Below are positions 7,505 through 16,085 of a stretch of 64,000 nucleotides of DNA, piece by piece. Below the pieces are notes generated by a model. It was given only the letters and a program-made list of their open reading frames with translations. It was not told the DNA's origin and searched no databases. The position numbers were made by a program, and so were the translations under genes. Source of the DNA: Lachnospiraceae bacterium (lineage in GTDB: Bacteria; Bacillota; Clostridia; Lachnospirales; Lachnospiraceae); NCBI GenBank assembly GCA_902363825.1, contig CABJBK010000011.1, positions 1 through 64,000 on the forward strand. The letters are read 5' to 3'. Position 1 is the first letter of the stretch; each line of letters begins with the position of its first letter.

Positions 7505-8068
7505 TTAAACTCCTTTGTTTAGAACTTGATTATCATTTTTTCTTTCTTGGCTGTCCATTTTGCTATCAATCAATTGAACAACTTCTTCATAATATAAAAT
7601 TTTTGAATATCTTTTATCGTCAAAATAACGTTTTAAAAAATGCATAACGCCCCAAAGGATTAAAAGAAAAATAAACATCTTCGAGACATCTCCTATGGAA
7701 ATTGTAAATGCCTCGCTGATAGTATCAATGCACTCTAAAGCAAACTTCTTCTGATCATCAGCATTTTGGATCAAATTTCCAAATACCGATCCCATAGTGC
7801 TGATATTTTCCACAAACATTGTAGCAAATGCCGTTAAAAGTGAAATTAAAATTACTAAAATATTCGAATTATATGCTGCTAGATAGTCCTTTTCATCCAT
7901 ATGTTTTTCTTTTTTCAACTTAATCTCATATGTTTTCTTCATATTTAAAAGTTCCGATTTTTCGGTCACTGCAATCTCTTCGCTCACTTTTCTTTTCCAT
8001 AATGTATATTCATCTTTTTTTCCCTTATATATTTCCCTGTATTCCTTTAAATTTTTTCGGTCTTCCAT
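7505..8068 (-). CDS. Two-span membrane protein with N-terminal coiled coil
   Basis: This is a 187-residue protein. Residues 1-60 are highly charged and probably coiled coil. Residues 67-88 and 126-147 are hydrophobic spans enclosing a loop with GNLIQNADDQKK, and a charged tail ends at residue 187. It is the first gene of a three-gene unit with 12- and 5-bp gaps. No family is recognised. The small size and operon layout could suit a holin-like, toxin or immunity function, but nothing in the sequence demonstrates it. Confidence 0.5.
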   Translation of the reverse strand: MEDRKNLKEYREIYKGKKDEYTLWKRKVSEEIAVTEKSELLNMKKTYEIKLKKEKHMDEKDYLAAYNSNILVILISLLTAFATMFVENISTMGSVFGNLIQNADDQKKFALECIDTISEAFTISIGDVSKMFIFLLILWGVMHFLKRYFDDKRYSKILYYEEVVQLIDSKMDSQERKNDNQVLNKGV

Positions 8069-8247
8069 ACTTATTCCTCCTCTGATTTGATAAAAAAACT
8101 ATATCATTTATGTATTTTCCCTTCAATTCTTATTAGTCGACATTTTTCGACTTGCGTGCATGACCCCTAGTATATTTTTACGTTTTAAACAAATACTGCT
8201 TGCGCGCTCTCTAAGTTATATAAACTCACCTCATTTTGCGTAAAAAA

Positions 8248-8276
8248 TACCAACCATCGAATATTGACGGTTGGTA
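8248..8276. other. Hairpin upstream of the IS30 remnant
   Basis: TACCAACC (8248-8255) pairs with GGTTGGTA (8269-8276), with two further pairs inside. It lies between the divergent hypothetical operon and the transposase remnant and may be a terminator or part of the insertion sequence. No full inverted repeat was established. Confidence 0.4.
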
Positions 8277-8336
8277 ATATATTTATTTCTCCGTAGTAAC
8301 ATCTAACTCCATAATATTCCATTCTCTTTCTATGCA

Positions 8337-9228
8337 ATGGCTTCTTCTGGCAGACATCCCGCCACAGTGGCACATGAAATCAAAGAAAATAGAACTTATA
8401 TTCATAATACTTATTATCTTGGAAAAGATTGTGTAAATGCCAGAAGAACTAATGTTGTTCGTTATGTGTGTGGAGATTTGGATTGCGAGCAAAATTGCTG
8501 TAAATGCAGATTAGTTGATTGCCAAAAGCATTGTGATAAGTATATTTCCCAGGCTTGTTAAAAAAGGCCAGCCACCAACTCTCATTTATGCTGAACATGA
8601 AAACGAAATGCCGGTATGCTTAAGAACTCTTTATAACTATACCGATTTTGAATATGCTATGAAAGTAAAGTATACAGAGGAAAAAGTAGTAGAAATGGAC
8701 ACTGTTAAAGGCATACGGAAACAAGGAAAAAGACTTCTTTCAATGATCTTTAGAAAGAATAATGTAATGCTATTGTTTTTAATGCTAGGCAGAAAGGCAG
8801 AGTCTGTAAAAAGGGGGGTTGACTATCTTGAGACAGAACTTGGAATAGCGATATTTAGAAGATTATTTCCAGTTATTTTAACCGACAATGGCAGTGAATT
8901 TAAAAAGGTGGATGAGTCAGAACTTACATCTGACAAAGATGGCTTCCTGGTTTATAGAACAAGCCTGTTTTTCTGTGATCCAATGGCTTCATGGCAAAAA
9001 GGACGTATTGAAAAGAATCATGAATTTACCCGTTATGCTATTCCGAGAAAGAGAAGCTTAAATCCTTATAATCAGTATGACATTACGTTGCTTATGAATC
9101 ATATCAACAGCATCAAACGTCCAGAACTTGGTAACAAATGCCCCTATGAATTAATGAGGGTATTAAAAATGCACATCATCCCGCCAGATAAAGTGCATTT
9201 GATGCCAGACTTATTCATTAAAAAGTAA
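8337..9228 (+). pseudogene. IS30-family transposase, degraded
   Basis: Two frames (8337-8561 and 8515-9228) together give a broken IS30-type DDE transposase. The N-terminal helix-turn-helix is lost; the first recognisable part is ATVAHEIKENRTYI followed by the cysteine-rich segment CEQNCCKCRLVDC. A frameshift near 8550 joins to RLVKKGQPPTLIYAEH. After NYTDFEYAMKVKY the sequence jumps to VVEMDTVKG, suggesting an internal deletion. The catalytic residues remain: Asp in EMDTVKG, Asp in LTDNGSEF and Glu in GRIEKNHEF. It is not expected to be active. AGTCGA-containing sequences flank it near 8136 and 9290 but are not convincing terminal repeats. Confidence 0.85.
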
Positions 9229-9376
9229 CTAAAGACTTTGTATGCAGGTAGTAATCGATTTGTCAGTCGATTTTTTACGATTTTTCGACTATTTATTTTA
9301 TGATATGATTAATATGCTATTCTATTAACATTGCGGATTTGCACCCGGTTCGCAGTAAAATCAAGAGGATTTATCT

Positions 9377-9730
9377 ATGAAAACTTGGAAACTTGTATCT
9401 GGAATTTTATCAATCGTTTTATTTTTCATCGTTGGTTTGCAGTCATGCGCAGCCGGAATATCAAACACATTAGAAGCAAATGGCGAAGTTGGCGGCCCTG
9501 CTGGTGTTATTGTTGCAGTTATGCTTTTGTCCGGTGGAATTGTTTCGATTGCAACACGAAAGGGCGGAACGGGTGGTAACATTGCTCTTATCGTCCTCTA
9601 CGGACTTGGTGCTCTTTTCGGCTTCACATTAGCAGGCAGTTATGGTGATTTGATTATCTGGTCAGCATGGTGCTTAATTTGCGCAATTTTAGCATTGATC
9701 TGCCTTATAAAAAAGAAAAACAACAACTAA
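9377..9730 (+). CDS. Small integral membrane protein
   Basis: This is a 117-residue protein with about four hydrophobic spans (residues 6-27, 41-57, 66-83, 90-111) and a Lys/Asn tail. Gly- and Ala-rich helices and a short GEVGGPAG turn resemble small membrane proteins common on Firmicute mobile elements. Function unknown. It has no partner gene. Confidence 0.55.
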   Translation: MKTWKLVSGILSIVLFFIVGLQSCAAGISNTLEANGEVGGPAGVIVAVMLLSGGIVSIATRKGGTGGNIALIVLYGLGALFGFTLAGSYGDLIIWSAWCLICAILALICLIKKKNNN

Positions 9731-9921
9731 ACTTCAAAACGGGTGCACTATTTAATCAAAGTTGCAGGTTCTTTGAAAAATAAGAGACTTTAAACGAAAA
9801 AGCGATACCCTTTATGACATTAAGAAAAAAGAGGGAAGATAATTTCTTATTCTTTTAACAAAAACCTCACTGCGGATCGGATACCAATTAACACTAGGAC
9901 TTGTATTAGGAGAATATTCAT

Positions 9922-10770
9922 ATGTCGATTGAAATAACAAAAGAAAACGTTATCCTGAATAAAAAAGAAGCCATAAAATCATTAAATAAATTGCTTGAAT
10001 ATTATATAAATGATCCTTCTGGGAAACATTTAAAAAAGGCAAATTTAATTTCATATTGGATTAAGGATTATACTCGTTTTATTAATTTCGAAGAATCTTT
10101 TGAGCCAACTAAAAATATTTCATACAAAAGAGGAAATATTGTCAAATTAAATTTTGGTTTTAATATTGGCAGTGAATATGGCGGGCTTCATTATGGCGTT
10201 GTCCTAGATAATCACAACTCTCATAATTCTCCGGTGGTAACAGTCATTCCCCTTACCTCCGTTAAAGCTGATAAAGCGATACACTCAAATAGTGTCGGAT
10301 TGGGAAGCGAAATATATCGTTCGCTAAAAATAAAATACGATACTATTTCCAAAGCTCTTGCTGATGAGCAGGCAGAGATTTCTGAAATGCTTGCGATGTC
10401 AGACGTTCTTTCATCGCTTATGGATGAAGCCATTATCGACACACAAAATTCCGAACGTGACAGTGAAGAATTCAGCAAACATTTACATGATGCAAAAGCA
10501 TATTTAGCCGCGGCAAAAAAACTTCAAGAAGTATTGAAAGCTAAAAGCCAATATAATACCAAAGAAACAGACTATCTTAATAAGATTGGCGAAGAAATAT
10601 CCCATATGAAAGAAGGAAGCATTGCTCTCGTAAACCAAATTACAACAATTAGTAAAATCCGCATTTTTGACCCTCGCAATTTAAAAGGTGTACTTGCAGG
10701 GATTTCCCTTTCGGAAGAAAGTATGGAAAAAATCAACCAAAAAGTAAAAGAATTATACACTTTTCATTAG
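9922..10770 (+). CDS. MazF/PemK-like protein with C-terminal coiled coil
   Basis: This is a 282-residue protein. Residues 65-115 contain KRGNIVKLNFG, HYGVVLDNH and VVTVIPLTS, the beta-barrel signature of the MazF/PemK endoribonuclease superfamily. An N-terminal 60-residue helical part and a long C-terminal coiled coil (about 150-280) are added, so it is more than twice the length of a classic MazF. No antitoxin gene lies beside it. Versions like this occur in prophages and islands. RNase activity cannot be inferred from the barrel alone. It is followed by a terminator at 10892. Confidence 0.65.
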   Translation: MSIEITKENVILNKKEAIKSLNKLLEYYINDPSGKHLKKANLISYWIKDYTRFINFEESFEPTKNISYKRGNIVKLNFGFNIGSEYGGLHYGVVLDNHNSHNSPVVTVIPLTSVKADKAIHSNSVGLGSEIYRSLKIKYDTISKALADEQAEISEMLAMSDVLSSLMDEAIIDTQNSERDSEEFSKHLHDAKAYLAAAKKLQEVLKAKSQYNTKETDYLNKIGEEISHMKEGSIALVNQITTISKIRIFDPRNLKGVLAGISLSEESMEKINQKVKELYTFH

Positions 10771-10891
10771 TTTTAGTAATATTTTTATTGACTACGAGCA
10801 TAATATATCATATAATAAGCTATCTTAGAAGATTTATTTTTCTATAAATATCGCCTTTAGGGCATAAAAGAAGATATTAACTTATTATGTG

Positions 10892-10919
10892 AGAGTCTCG
10901 TAGAAATACGAGGCTCTTT
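10892..10919 (+). terminator. Terminator-like hairpin
   Basis: An 11-bp stem with one G-U pair (10892-10902 with 10907-10917) and a GAAA tetraloop, followed by a short T run, lies 120 bp after the MazF-like gene. Confidence 0.65.
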
Positions 10920-11147
10920 ACGTTATTATAACAAAATAAAAACCACCCCACTTTTCAGCAAGGCGGCATGCTCCTGATGATACAGAAGCCCTAAGCAAGC
11001 ATATTGTATCATTCTCGAAGCAGCTGCACAAGCGGAACACCCATTCCACGCTGGCTGTTATTTTTATACTTATTTTTAGGGAGGAATGCTACATCACGAT
11101 AAAAGGTTATTGTTTACGATGAGAATAATAAGCCTGAATTGATCGAG

Positions 11148-11369
11148 TGCTAACGGACAAACTTGTTCCTCTATCAAATAACAGCATTTACAAACGTTTT
11201 CAGAAGTCGATTTCTGCTGCTGGCATACCATAGACATTCCATGATTTACGGCATGTAAATGCATCCGTAATGACAATTCTCAATGTGCCGATAAATACTT
11301 ACAAGAGCGTCGAGGATAGCGATCTGACCACATCATGAAGAGTACATACATGCAGGCATTTTCCATATC
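11148..11369 (+). pseudogene. Tyrosine recombinase (integrase) remnant
   Basis: The frame from 11148 reads VPLSNNSIYKRFQKSI, a stop, then FHDLRHVNASVMTILNVP, the Arg-containing box of phage/ICE integrases. A frameshift near 11288 continues as KYLQERRG, a stop, then SDHIMKSTYMQAF, the box with the second His and the nucleophilic Tyr. Two nonsense codons and one frameshift make it dead. It ends at the 3' end of the MATE gene, at the visible change from AT-rich to GC-richer DNA. It therefore probably marks the right edge of an old integrated element. The interval 10920-11147 holds further unreadable debris, including a fragment VYDENNKPELIE. Confidence 0.75.
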
Positions 11370-12715
11370 TACTTTTTCACCACCAGCCATTTTCCCTTCC
11401 ATGTATACAATATCATGAGCACCGTGCCAAACGCCCACGAAACCGGATACAGCACAAAAACGCCATCGATCGTGGAAAACAGCGGAAGCACAAACTGGAT
11501 CCAGATGATCCGAAACAGGCAGAGGGAGGTCAGAAGGATCACCATCGGCGGCACACTTTTTCCTGTTCCGCGAACCGTTCCCGCCAGTCCGTGCATAATA
11601 CTGAGCAGGAAATAGAACGGACAGAAATAGCGCATTGCCTGTTTTCCGAACGCGATCACCGCCGCGTCTTTCGTAAACATCCGCATGAGCGGATCCGCAA
11701 AAGTAAGCAGCAGCACTCCTGTCAGTATCGTGTACACAAAACCCATCGCAAGCGTGACCCACATGCCCTTCTTCACGCGGTCGATCTTTCCTGCGCCGTA
11801 ATTCTGCCCGGTAAATGTTGTCACTGCCATGCTGAAGCTCATGACCGGCAGGATGTTGAATCCGTCAATCTTCATATATGCCCCGAATCCCGCCATCGCC
11901 GCAGCACCAAAGCCATTGACACTGGACTGCACGAGCACATTGGAAAACGAGATGACCATATTCTGGATCCCGGTCGGCAGTCCGACTGTGATGATCCGGG
12001 CTGCCATCTTTTTCTGTACCCGGATCTTTCCGAGGCTGACCTGATAATCCGCCGGCACGCGCATCAGAAAAAGCAGGGACAGCACGCAGGAAACAAGCTG
12101 GCTGATGTCCGTTGCGACTGCCGCTCCCGCGACACCCATATGAAGCCCTGCGATCAGCACCAGATCCAATACGATATTCGTAACGGACGCGACCGCCAGA
12201 TAGAGCAGGGAACGCCTGGAATTTCCTGCCGCATTTAAGATCCCCGCCGCCATATTATAAAGTACGCTAAAGATCACACCGCCAAAATAGAGTTTCAGAT
12301 ACAGTGCGGATTCGTCAAACACCTCTGCCGGTGTATGCATCCACCGCAGCAGCTGACTGCTAAAGCAGATTCCGCCCACTGTGATGATCACGCCAAGGAG
12401 CGCCGAGAGTGCGATCGCCGTGTGAACCGCATCCTGTACTCCCTGTTTTTCTTTCGCGCCAAGATACTGCGACACGATCACGCCGGCTCCGACCGCCAGC
12501 CCCTGGCTGAACGCGATCAGAAGGCAGATGATCGAAGTACTCGACCCGACTGCCGCAAGCGCGTTGCTTCCCACAAAATTTCCCACGATAATGGAGTCCA
12601 CGGTATTGTACAGCTGCTGCAGCAGATTACCCAAAATCAGCGGCACCGAAAAGAAAAATATTTTCCTTGCGATGCCGCCTTCTGTCATAAGTTCCGTCTT
12701 ATTGTTATTTTCCAC
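11369..12715 (-). CDS. MATE family multidrug/sodium antiporter
   Basis: This is a 448-residue, twelve-span inner-membrane transporter. The N-terminal PLILGNLLQQLYNTVDSIIV segment and repeated SFSMAVTTFTGQNYGAG block are typical of DinF/NorM-type MATE exporters, which extrude cationic drugs or metabolites with Na+ or H+. The length is normal. It starts at GTG with AAGGTGAT upstream. An extended -10 (TGCTATAAT) lies about 40 bp upstream. Its 3' end abuts the decayed integrase. Confidence 0.9.
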   Translation of the reverse strand: MENNNKTELMTEGGIARKIFFFSVPLILGNLLQQLYNTVDSIIVGNFVGSNALAAVGSSTSIICLLIAFSQGLAVGAGVIVSQYLGAKEKQGVQDAVHTAIALSALLGVIITVGGICFSSQLLRWMHTPAEVFDESALYLKLYFGGVIFSVLYNMAAGILNAAGNSRRSLLYLAVASVTNIVLDLVLIAGLHMGVAGAAVATDISQLVSCVLSLLFLMRVPADYQVSLGKIRVQKKMAARIITVGLPTGIQNMVISFSNVLVQSSVNGFGAAAMAGFGAYMKIDGFNILPVMSFSMAVTTFTGQNYGAGKIDRVKKGMWVTLAMGFVYTILTGVLLLTFADPLMRMFTKDAAVIAFGKQAMRYFCPFYFLLSIMHGLAGTVRGTGKSVPPMVILLTSLCLFRIIWIQFVLPLFSTIDGVFVLYPVSWAFGTVLMILYTWKGKWLVVKK

Positions 12716-12753
12716 TTTCTATCACCTTAATTTCTATCCTCAGACTGTCTGTT

Positions 12754-12762
12754 ATTATAGCA
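12754..12762 (-). promoter_or_regulatory. Extended -10 promoter of the MATE gene
   Basis: On the minus strand the sequence TGCTATAAT is a perfect extended -10 element, about 40 bp before the GTG start. No good -35 is seen, as allowed for extended -10 promoters. Confidence 0.55.
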
Positions 12763-12807
12763 CAGTGGAAAATATTTTTTAATATCAATTTTTAAATGTC
12801 TGCCATT

Positions 12808-13920
12808 TTAGTCCTGCGGTTTGAAATCCCGGATCAGATTCCAGGTTGGCAGTGCGTTTCCTTCGTAATCGAACAGTGCCTGGTTTGCCCATTCATTTCC
12901 GCACGGTCCTTTATCGTTCATGTATTTTAAAGATGCAGGAGTCGCCCATCCGGAACCGGCAACCGGAATCCACGCCGGCTCCCAGTAGAAAAAGCCTTTT
13001 CCCTTGTTTCCTTTGATGTGGCTGATTCGGTTTAAGAAATCTTCCATAAAATCATACTGTCCCTGAACCGTCATCGGATACTCGATCTTTTCCACCAGCT
13101 CCGGTTTGGTCGCGTAGCCTTTTCTCTCATCATCCGAAAGCTTTTCGTAGGTCTTATAATCCTCCATCGTATAGCCCATTGAAACTTCCGCAATCACAAG
13201 ATCCTTTCCGTAACGCTCCGCGATATCATTCATATTGTCTGTCAGCATATCCAGCGTTCCATGCCAGAACGGATAATAGGACAGACCGATGATCTGGAAA
13301 TCTTCGCCGCGCTTTGTGAATTCATCAAACCACTCGCGGTAAAGCGCGTTGTTTCCACCATTGTCAAGATGGATCATGACCGGCACATCCTTCTCCACCG
13401 CGCGCACGCCACGGATACCGGCATTGACGAACTTCGCAATGTTATCATAATTCGGCACCTTTCCTTCCGGCCAGAGCAGCCCGTTGGAAAGCTCGTTTCC
13501 GACCTGCACCATCGTTGTGTTGATGCCGTTTTCTTTGAATACTTTCATCGTGTCTGCAGTAAAATCATAAACTGCCTGTTCCAGCTCTTCTACGCTGTAA
13601 CCTTCCCACGCCTTTGGCTTGATCTGTTTTCCGGGATCTGCCCAGAAATCACTGTAATGGAAATTTAACAGCACACCAAGTCCCGCATCTGTCACTTTTT
13701 TTGCGATCGCAAGCGTGTTCTTTAAGTCATTTTCTCCTGCGCCGTAAGATTCTCCGTTTTCCGACCACGGATCATTCCACAGACGGATACGGATCGTGTC
13801 CACATCATATTTTTTCATGATGTCCAAAATATCCGTTTCCGTTCCATCGACATAATACTTCGCGCCACATTTTTCCAGTTCCAGCAAAGTTGATAAATCC
13901 ATTCCCTTGACAAATTTCAT
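12808..13920 (-). CDS. Cytoplasmic GH53 endo-beta-1,4-galactanase
   Basis: This is a 370-residue glycoside hydrolase family 53 enzyme with no signal peptide. The start at 13920 has GGAG upstream; the open frame extends 25 codons further but that part is not family-like. Family motifs are KGMDLSTLLELEKCGAKYY, TIRIRLWNDPW and NFHYSDFWADPGKQ. The acid/base Glu is in QVGNELSNGLLWPEG and the nucleophile Glu in VIAEVSMGYT. It should cleave imported galacto-oligosaccharides inside the cell, complementing the surface enzyme at 19997-21934. A hairpin at 13982 separates it from the upstream genes, so it may be expressed by readthrough. Confidence 0.9.
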   Translation of the reverse strand: MKFVKGMDLSTLLELEKCGAKYYVDGTETDILDIMKKYDVDTIRIRLWNDPWSENGESYGAGENDLKNTLAIAKKVTDAGLGVLLNFHYSDFWADPGKQIKPKAWEGYSVEELEQAVYDFTADTMKVFKENGINTTMVQVGNELSNGLLWPEGKVPNYDNIAKFVNAGIRGVRAVEKDVPVMIHLDNGGNNALYREWFDEFTKRGEDFQIIGLSYYPFWHGTLDMLTDNMNDIAERYGKDLVIAEVSMGYTMEDYKTYEKLSDDERKGYATKPELVEKIEYPMTVQGQYDFMEDFLNRISHIKGNKGKGFFYWEPAWIPVAGSGWATPASLKYMNDKGPCGNEWANQALFDYEGNALPTWNLIRDFKPQD

Positions 13921-13981
13921 ATCGTTCTCCTTCTTCGTTTTTCTATGTGAAAATCTCCATTTTTCCTTTCCTATTCGAAAA

Positions 13982-14008
13982 CAGCTGCCGCACATTTGTA
14001 CGGCAGCT
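13982..14008 (-). terminator. Hairpin between zinc-ribbon gene and cytosolic GH53
   Basis: An 8-bp perfect stem (AGCTGCCG with CGGCAGCT) is followed on the minus strand by GTTTTC. It is a weak terminator or attenuator within the galactan operon. Confidence 0.6.
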
Positions 14009-14015
14009 TCTGTTT

Positions 14016-14234
14016 TCAGTCAAAATCAAACTTTGTAATTCTCTCGTGCATCGCTTTGTAGCGGAAACGGATCATTTCGTTTTTCTCTAATACGTCCTCT
14101 TCCGTTCCTCTGTACTGGCAGCGGATGCAGCTGTAAATACCGGTATCCTTGTTATAAAACATATCAATGTCCAGATCTCTTAAAAAACAGGATGGGCATC
14201 TATAATTTAATTTGCCTTTGCCAAGTTGAGCCAT
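14016..14234 (-). CDS. Small zinc-ribbon protein
   Basis: This is a 72-residue protein with two CxxC pairs (CPSC near residue 13 and CIRC near residue 36) that should bind one zinc. It starts inside the end of the DUF3863-like gene (28-bp overlap), so translation is coupled. The role is unknown; it might be a nucleic-acid or protein adaptor, or a conserved bystander. The C-terminal half is charged and helical. Confidence 0.6.
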   Translation of the reverse strand: MAQLGKGKLNYRCPSCFLRDLDIDMFYNKDTGIYSCIRCQYRGTEEDVLEKNEMIRFRYKAMHERITKFDFD

Positions 14235-16057
14235 GTCGCAAATACCTCCTTATCTGAGATTGTTTTTCTGTAACCCAATGTGAACATCGGGGAGAATGCA
14301 TATCCTTCTTTTACATAACCTTCCGCTTCCGCGTCAGATGCTGTCATGGATACCCGTGTCTCAATTTCAGGAATGACTGCGGAAACCTCTGTGGCACCCT
14401 TTACGCCTTCTTCACGGCATTTGTATTCGTAATTGATGGTCTTTTCTTCCGGTCCGTCAATCTTTAATGTGATATGGGACATATCTTCGGAATATTCCGT
14501 TGTGCCGTAGCATGCAACCATGTATTCGTTTAAGGTTACTTCTGCGTTCGGATCGCTCATCTCAAGGATCGTTCTCTCGATCTTGATATTGGAAGATCCT
14601 TCCTCGAAGTATTCTTTGGTCTGTAATTTCACAGTCAGATCACGGAACTCGATCGTAACCGGATCCAGTGTAAGGATTCTGGTCTTGCCTTCCTGTGAGA
14701 AGTGTGCGTGTGTCGGGCAGAGGCAAAGATCTACTTCCTCTCCTTTGTAAGAAAGCTTCGCGCTTCTTACGGTTCCTTCTCCTGCGTAGTGTGTGAAATA
14801 ACCTGCGCGGTATTTTTCCTGGATCAGGAATGGGTAGGACGCATCCTGCACATGCTTGGTTCCGATACCAACCGGCCACTCCAGTTTTGCTGCGTAAGGA
14901 CGAAGATCCACGATCGCGCCGCCCTGATCCATATTGACACATGCTCTCATGTACGGATCGCAGTACCAGAATAACTGTTTGTCAGATCCATATAAGATAT
15001 CTCTCCACAGTGCGCATTCCGGCTCATTGTAATTGTTCTGGTTCACGCCCTTCTTCTCACGATAGTAGTCTGCGAACTCAGACATAGTCATATCGATCAG
15101 CTGACCTTCTTTTTTCAGCTTGCCATAGTAAGCGCATCCATCGCTGTAGGATTTGTAGAGAAGCTCATACGGCTGCTCCCAGCGTCCCATCTTGTTCATC
15201 CAGCCCGGTCCGACGAACATCATGTTGTAGGAATATCCGTTGTTGTATTTCTCCAGAGAACGATACTGGTCGATCAGGTTGTACAGATATGGATATTCCC
15301 ATGTCTTGGTATCATAGATCATACCACGGAGTACATTCTGCGGATGTGTTCCGAAGTTGGAGCCATTTCCGTCGTAGCATGCGATCAGGTCGCGGGAAAG
15401 ATGCGGGATCGCTACGATACCACTGTCTTCCTCTTTGTTTGCTGCCGGTGCATGTGTGTTCTGTTTGGACGGGATCCACGGTGCCCATGGGCCGCCATCA
15501 AATAAGGTATACCAGGAGTTGTTGCAGGTATGATATGCTTTCGGGCCTTCCTCCCAACAGGTTGCAACCGCACATTTTACGGTCGGATAAGTTGCCTTGA
15601 TGTAATTGGTCAGATCCGCATCCATATAGTAGGAACCTGTGGATTCCGGATAGAAGCCGAATCTGTCATGGAATTTTTCAAATACGTCGTTTACGATCGC
15701 TTTCTTGTCTTCCATGGAAAACATCCAGATACAGAAATCTTTTGTTTTGTATTTTTCACGGAATTCCTCGCACGGCAGACCAAGTAAGGATAATGCGATC
15801 TCGTCGCCGTATACTTCATGATCGTGTTTTGCGATCTCTACCGCTTCATCATTGAAAAGAGAAGCGTAGGTCATCTGGATCGTTACCTTTAAGCCATTCT
15901 CATGCGCAAGTCTCTGCTGTGTCTTGAAAATATCAAGAGATTCGGTAAGCAGTGCCTTATCTCCGATATCTTCTTCTTTTCCCTGTCCTGTCACAGTCGC
16001 AGAATATTCTGGAACCATTTCCGGACGATGAATAAGATTTAATACGAATTTATCCAT
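14207..16057 (-). CDS. DUF3863/DUF3864-like putative carbohydrate-active protein
   Basis: This is a 616-residue cytosolic protein without signal peptide. The N-terminal half looks like a beta/alpha-barrel: PEMVPEYSATVTGQG, then a KVTIQMTYASLFNDEA strand, FGFYPESTGSYYMDADL, and VKCAVATCWEEGPKAY. The C-terminal half (about 370-616) is beta-rich and suits a sugar-hydrolase accessory domain. From memory this matches the gut-bacterial DUF3863 plus DUF3864 architecture, for which no activity is established. Conserved acidic residues (ESTGSYYMDAD; CWEEGP) are candidate catalytic groups. It lies directly after the galacto-oligosaccharide permeases and before the cytosolic GH53. No beta-galactosidase of a known family is in the locus, so it may act on imported galacto-oligosaccharides. 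Confidence 0.65.
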   Translation of the reverse strand: MDKFVLNLIHRPEMVPEYSATVTGQGKEEDIGDKALLTESLDIFKTQQRLAHENGLKVTIQMTYASLFNDEAVEIAKHDHEVYGDEIALSLLGLPCEEFREKYKTKDFCIWMFSMEDKKAIVNDVFEKFHDRFGFYPESTGSYYMDADLTNYIKATYPTVKCAVATCWEEGPKAYHTCNNSWYTLFDGGPWAPWIPSKQNTHAPAANKEEDSGIVAIPHLSRDLIACYDGNGSNFGTHPQNVLRGMIYDTKTWEYPYLYNLIDQYRSLEKYNNGYSYNMMFVGPGWMNKMGRWEQPYELLYKSYSDGCAYYGKLKKEGQLIDMTMSEFADYYREKKGVNQNNYNEPECALWRDILYGSDKQLFWYCDPYMRACVNMDQGGAIVDLRPYAAKLEWPVGIGTKHVQDASYPFLIQEKYRAGYFTHYAGEGTVRSAKLSYKGEEVDLCLCPTHAHFSQEGKTRILTLDPVTIEFRDLTVKLQTKEYFEEGSSNIKIERTILEMSDPNAEVTLNEYMVACYGTTEYSEDMSHITLKIDGPEEKTINYEYKCREEGVKGATEVSAVIPEIETRVSMTASDAEAEGYVKEGYAFSPMFTLGYRKTISDKEVFATWLNLAKAN

Positions 16058-16085
16058 TTTTCTTTTCTCCTTATTATAAATGTGA

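Noticed and set aside
11591-12238. 215-codon plus-strand open frame
   Set aside because: It is antisense to the MATE gene and very rich in His and Arg, typical of a shadow frame.
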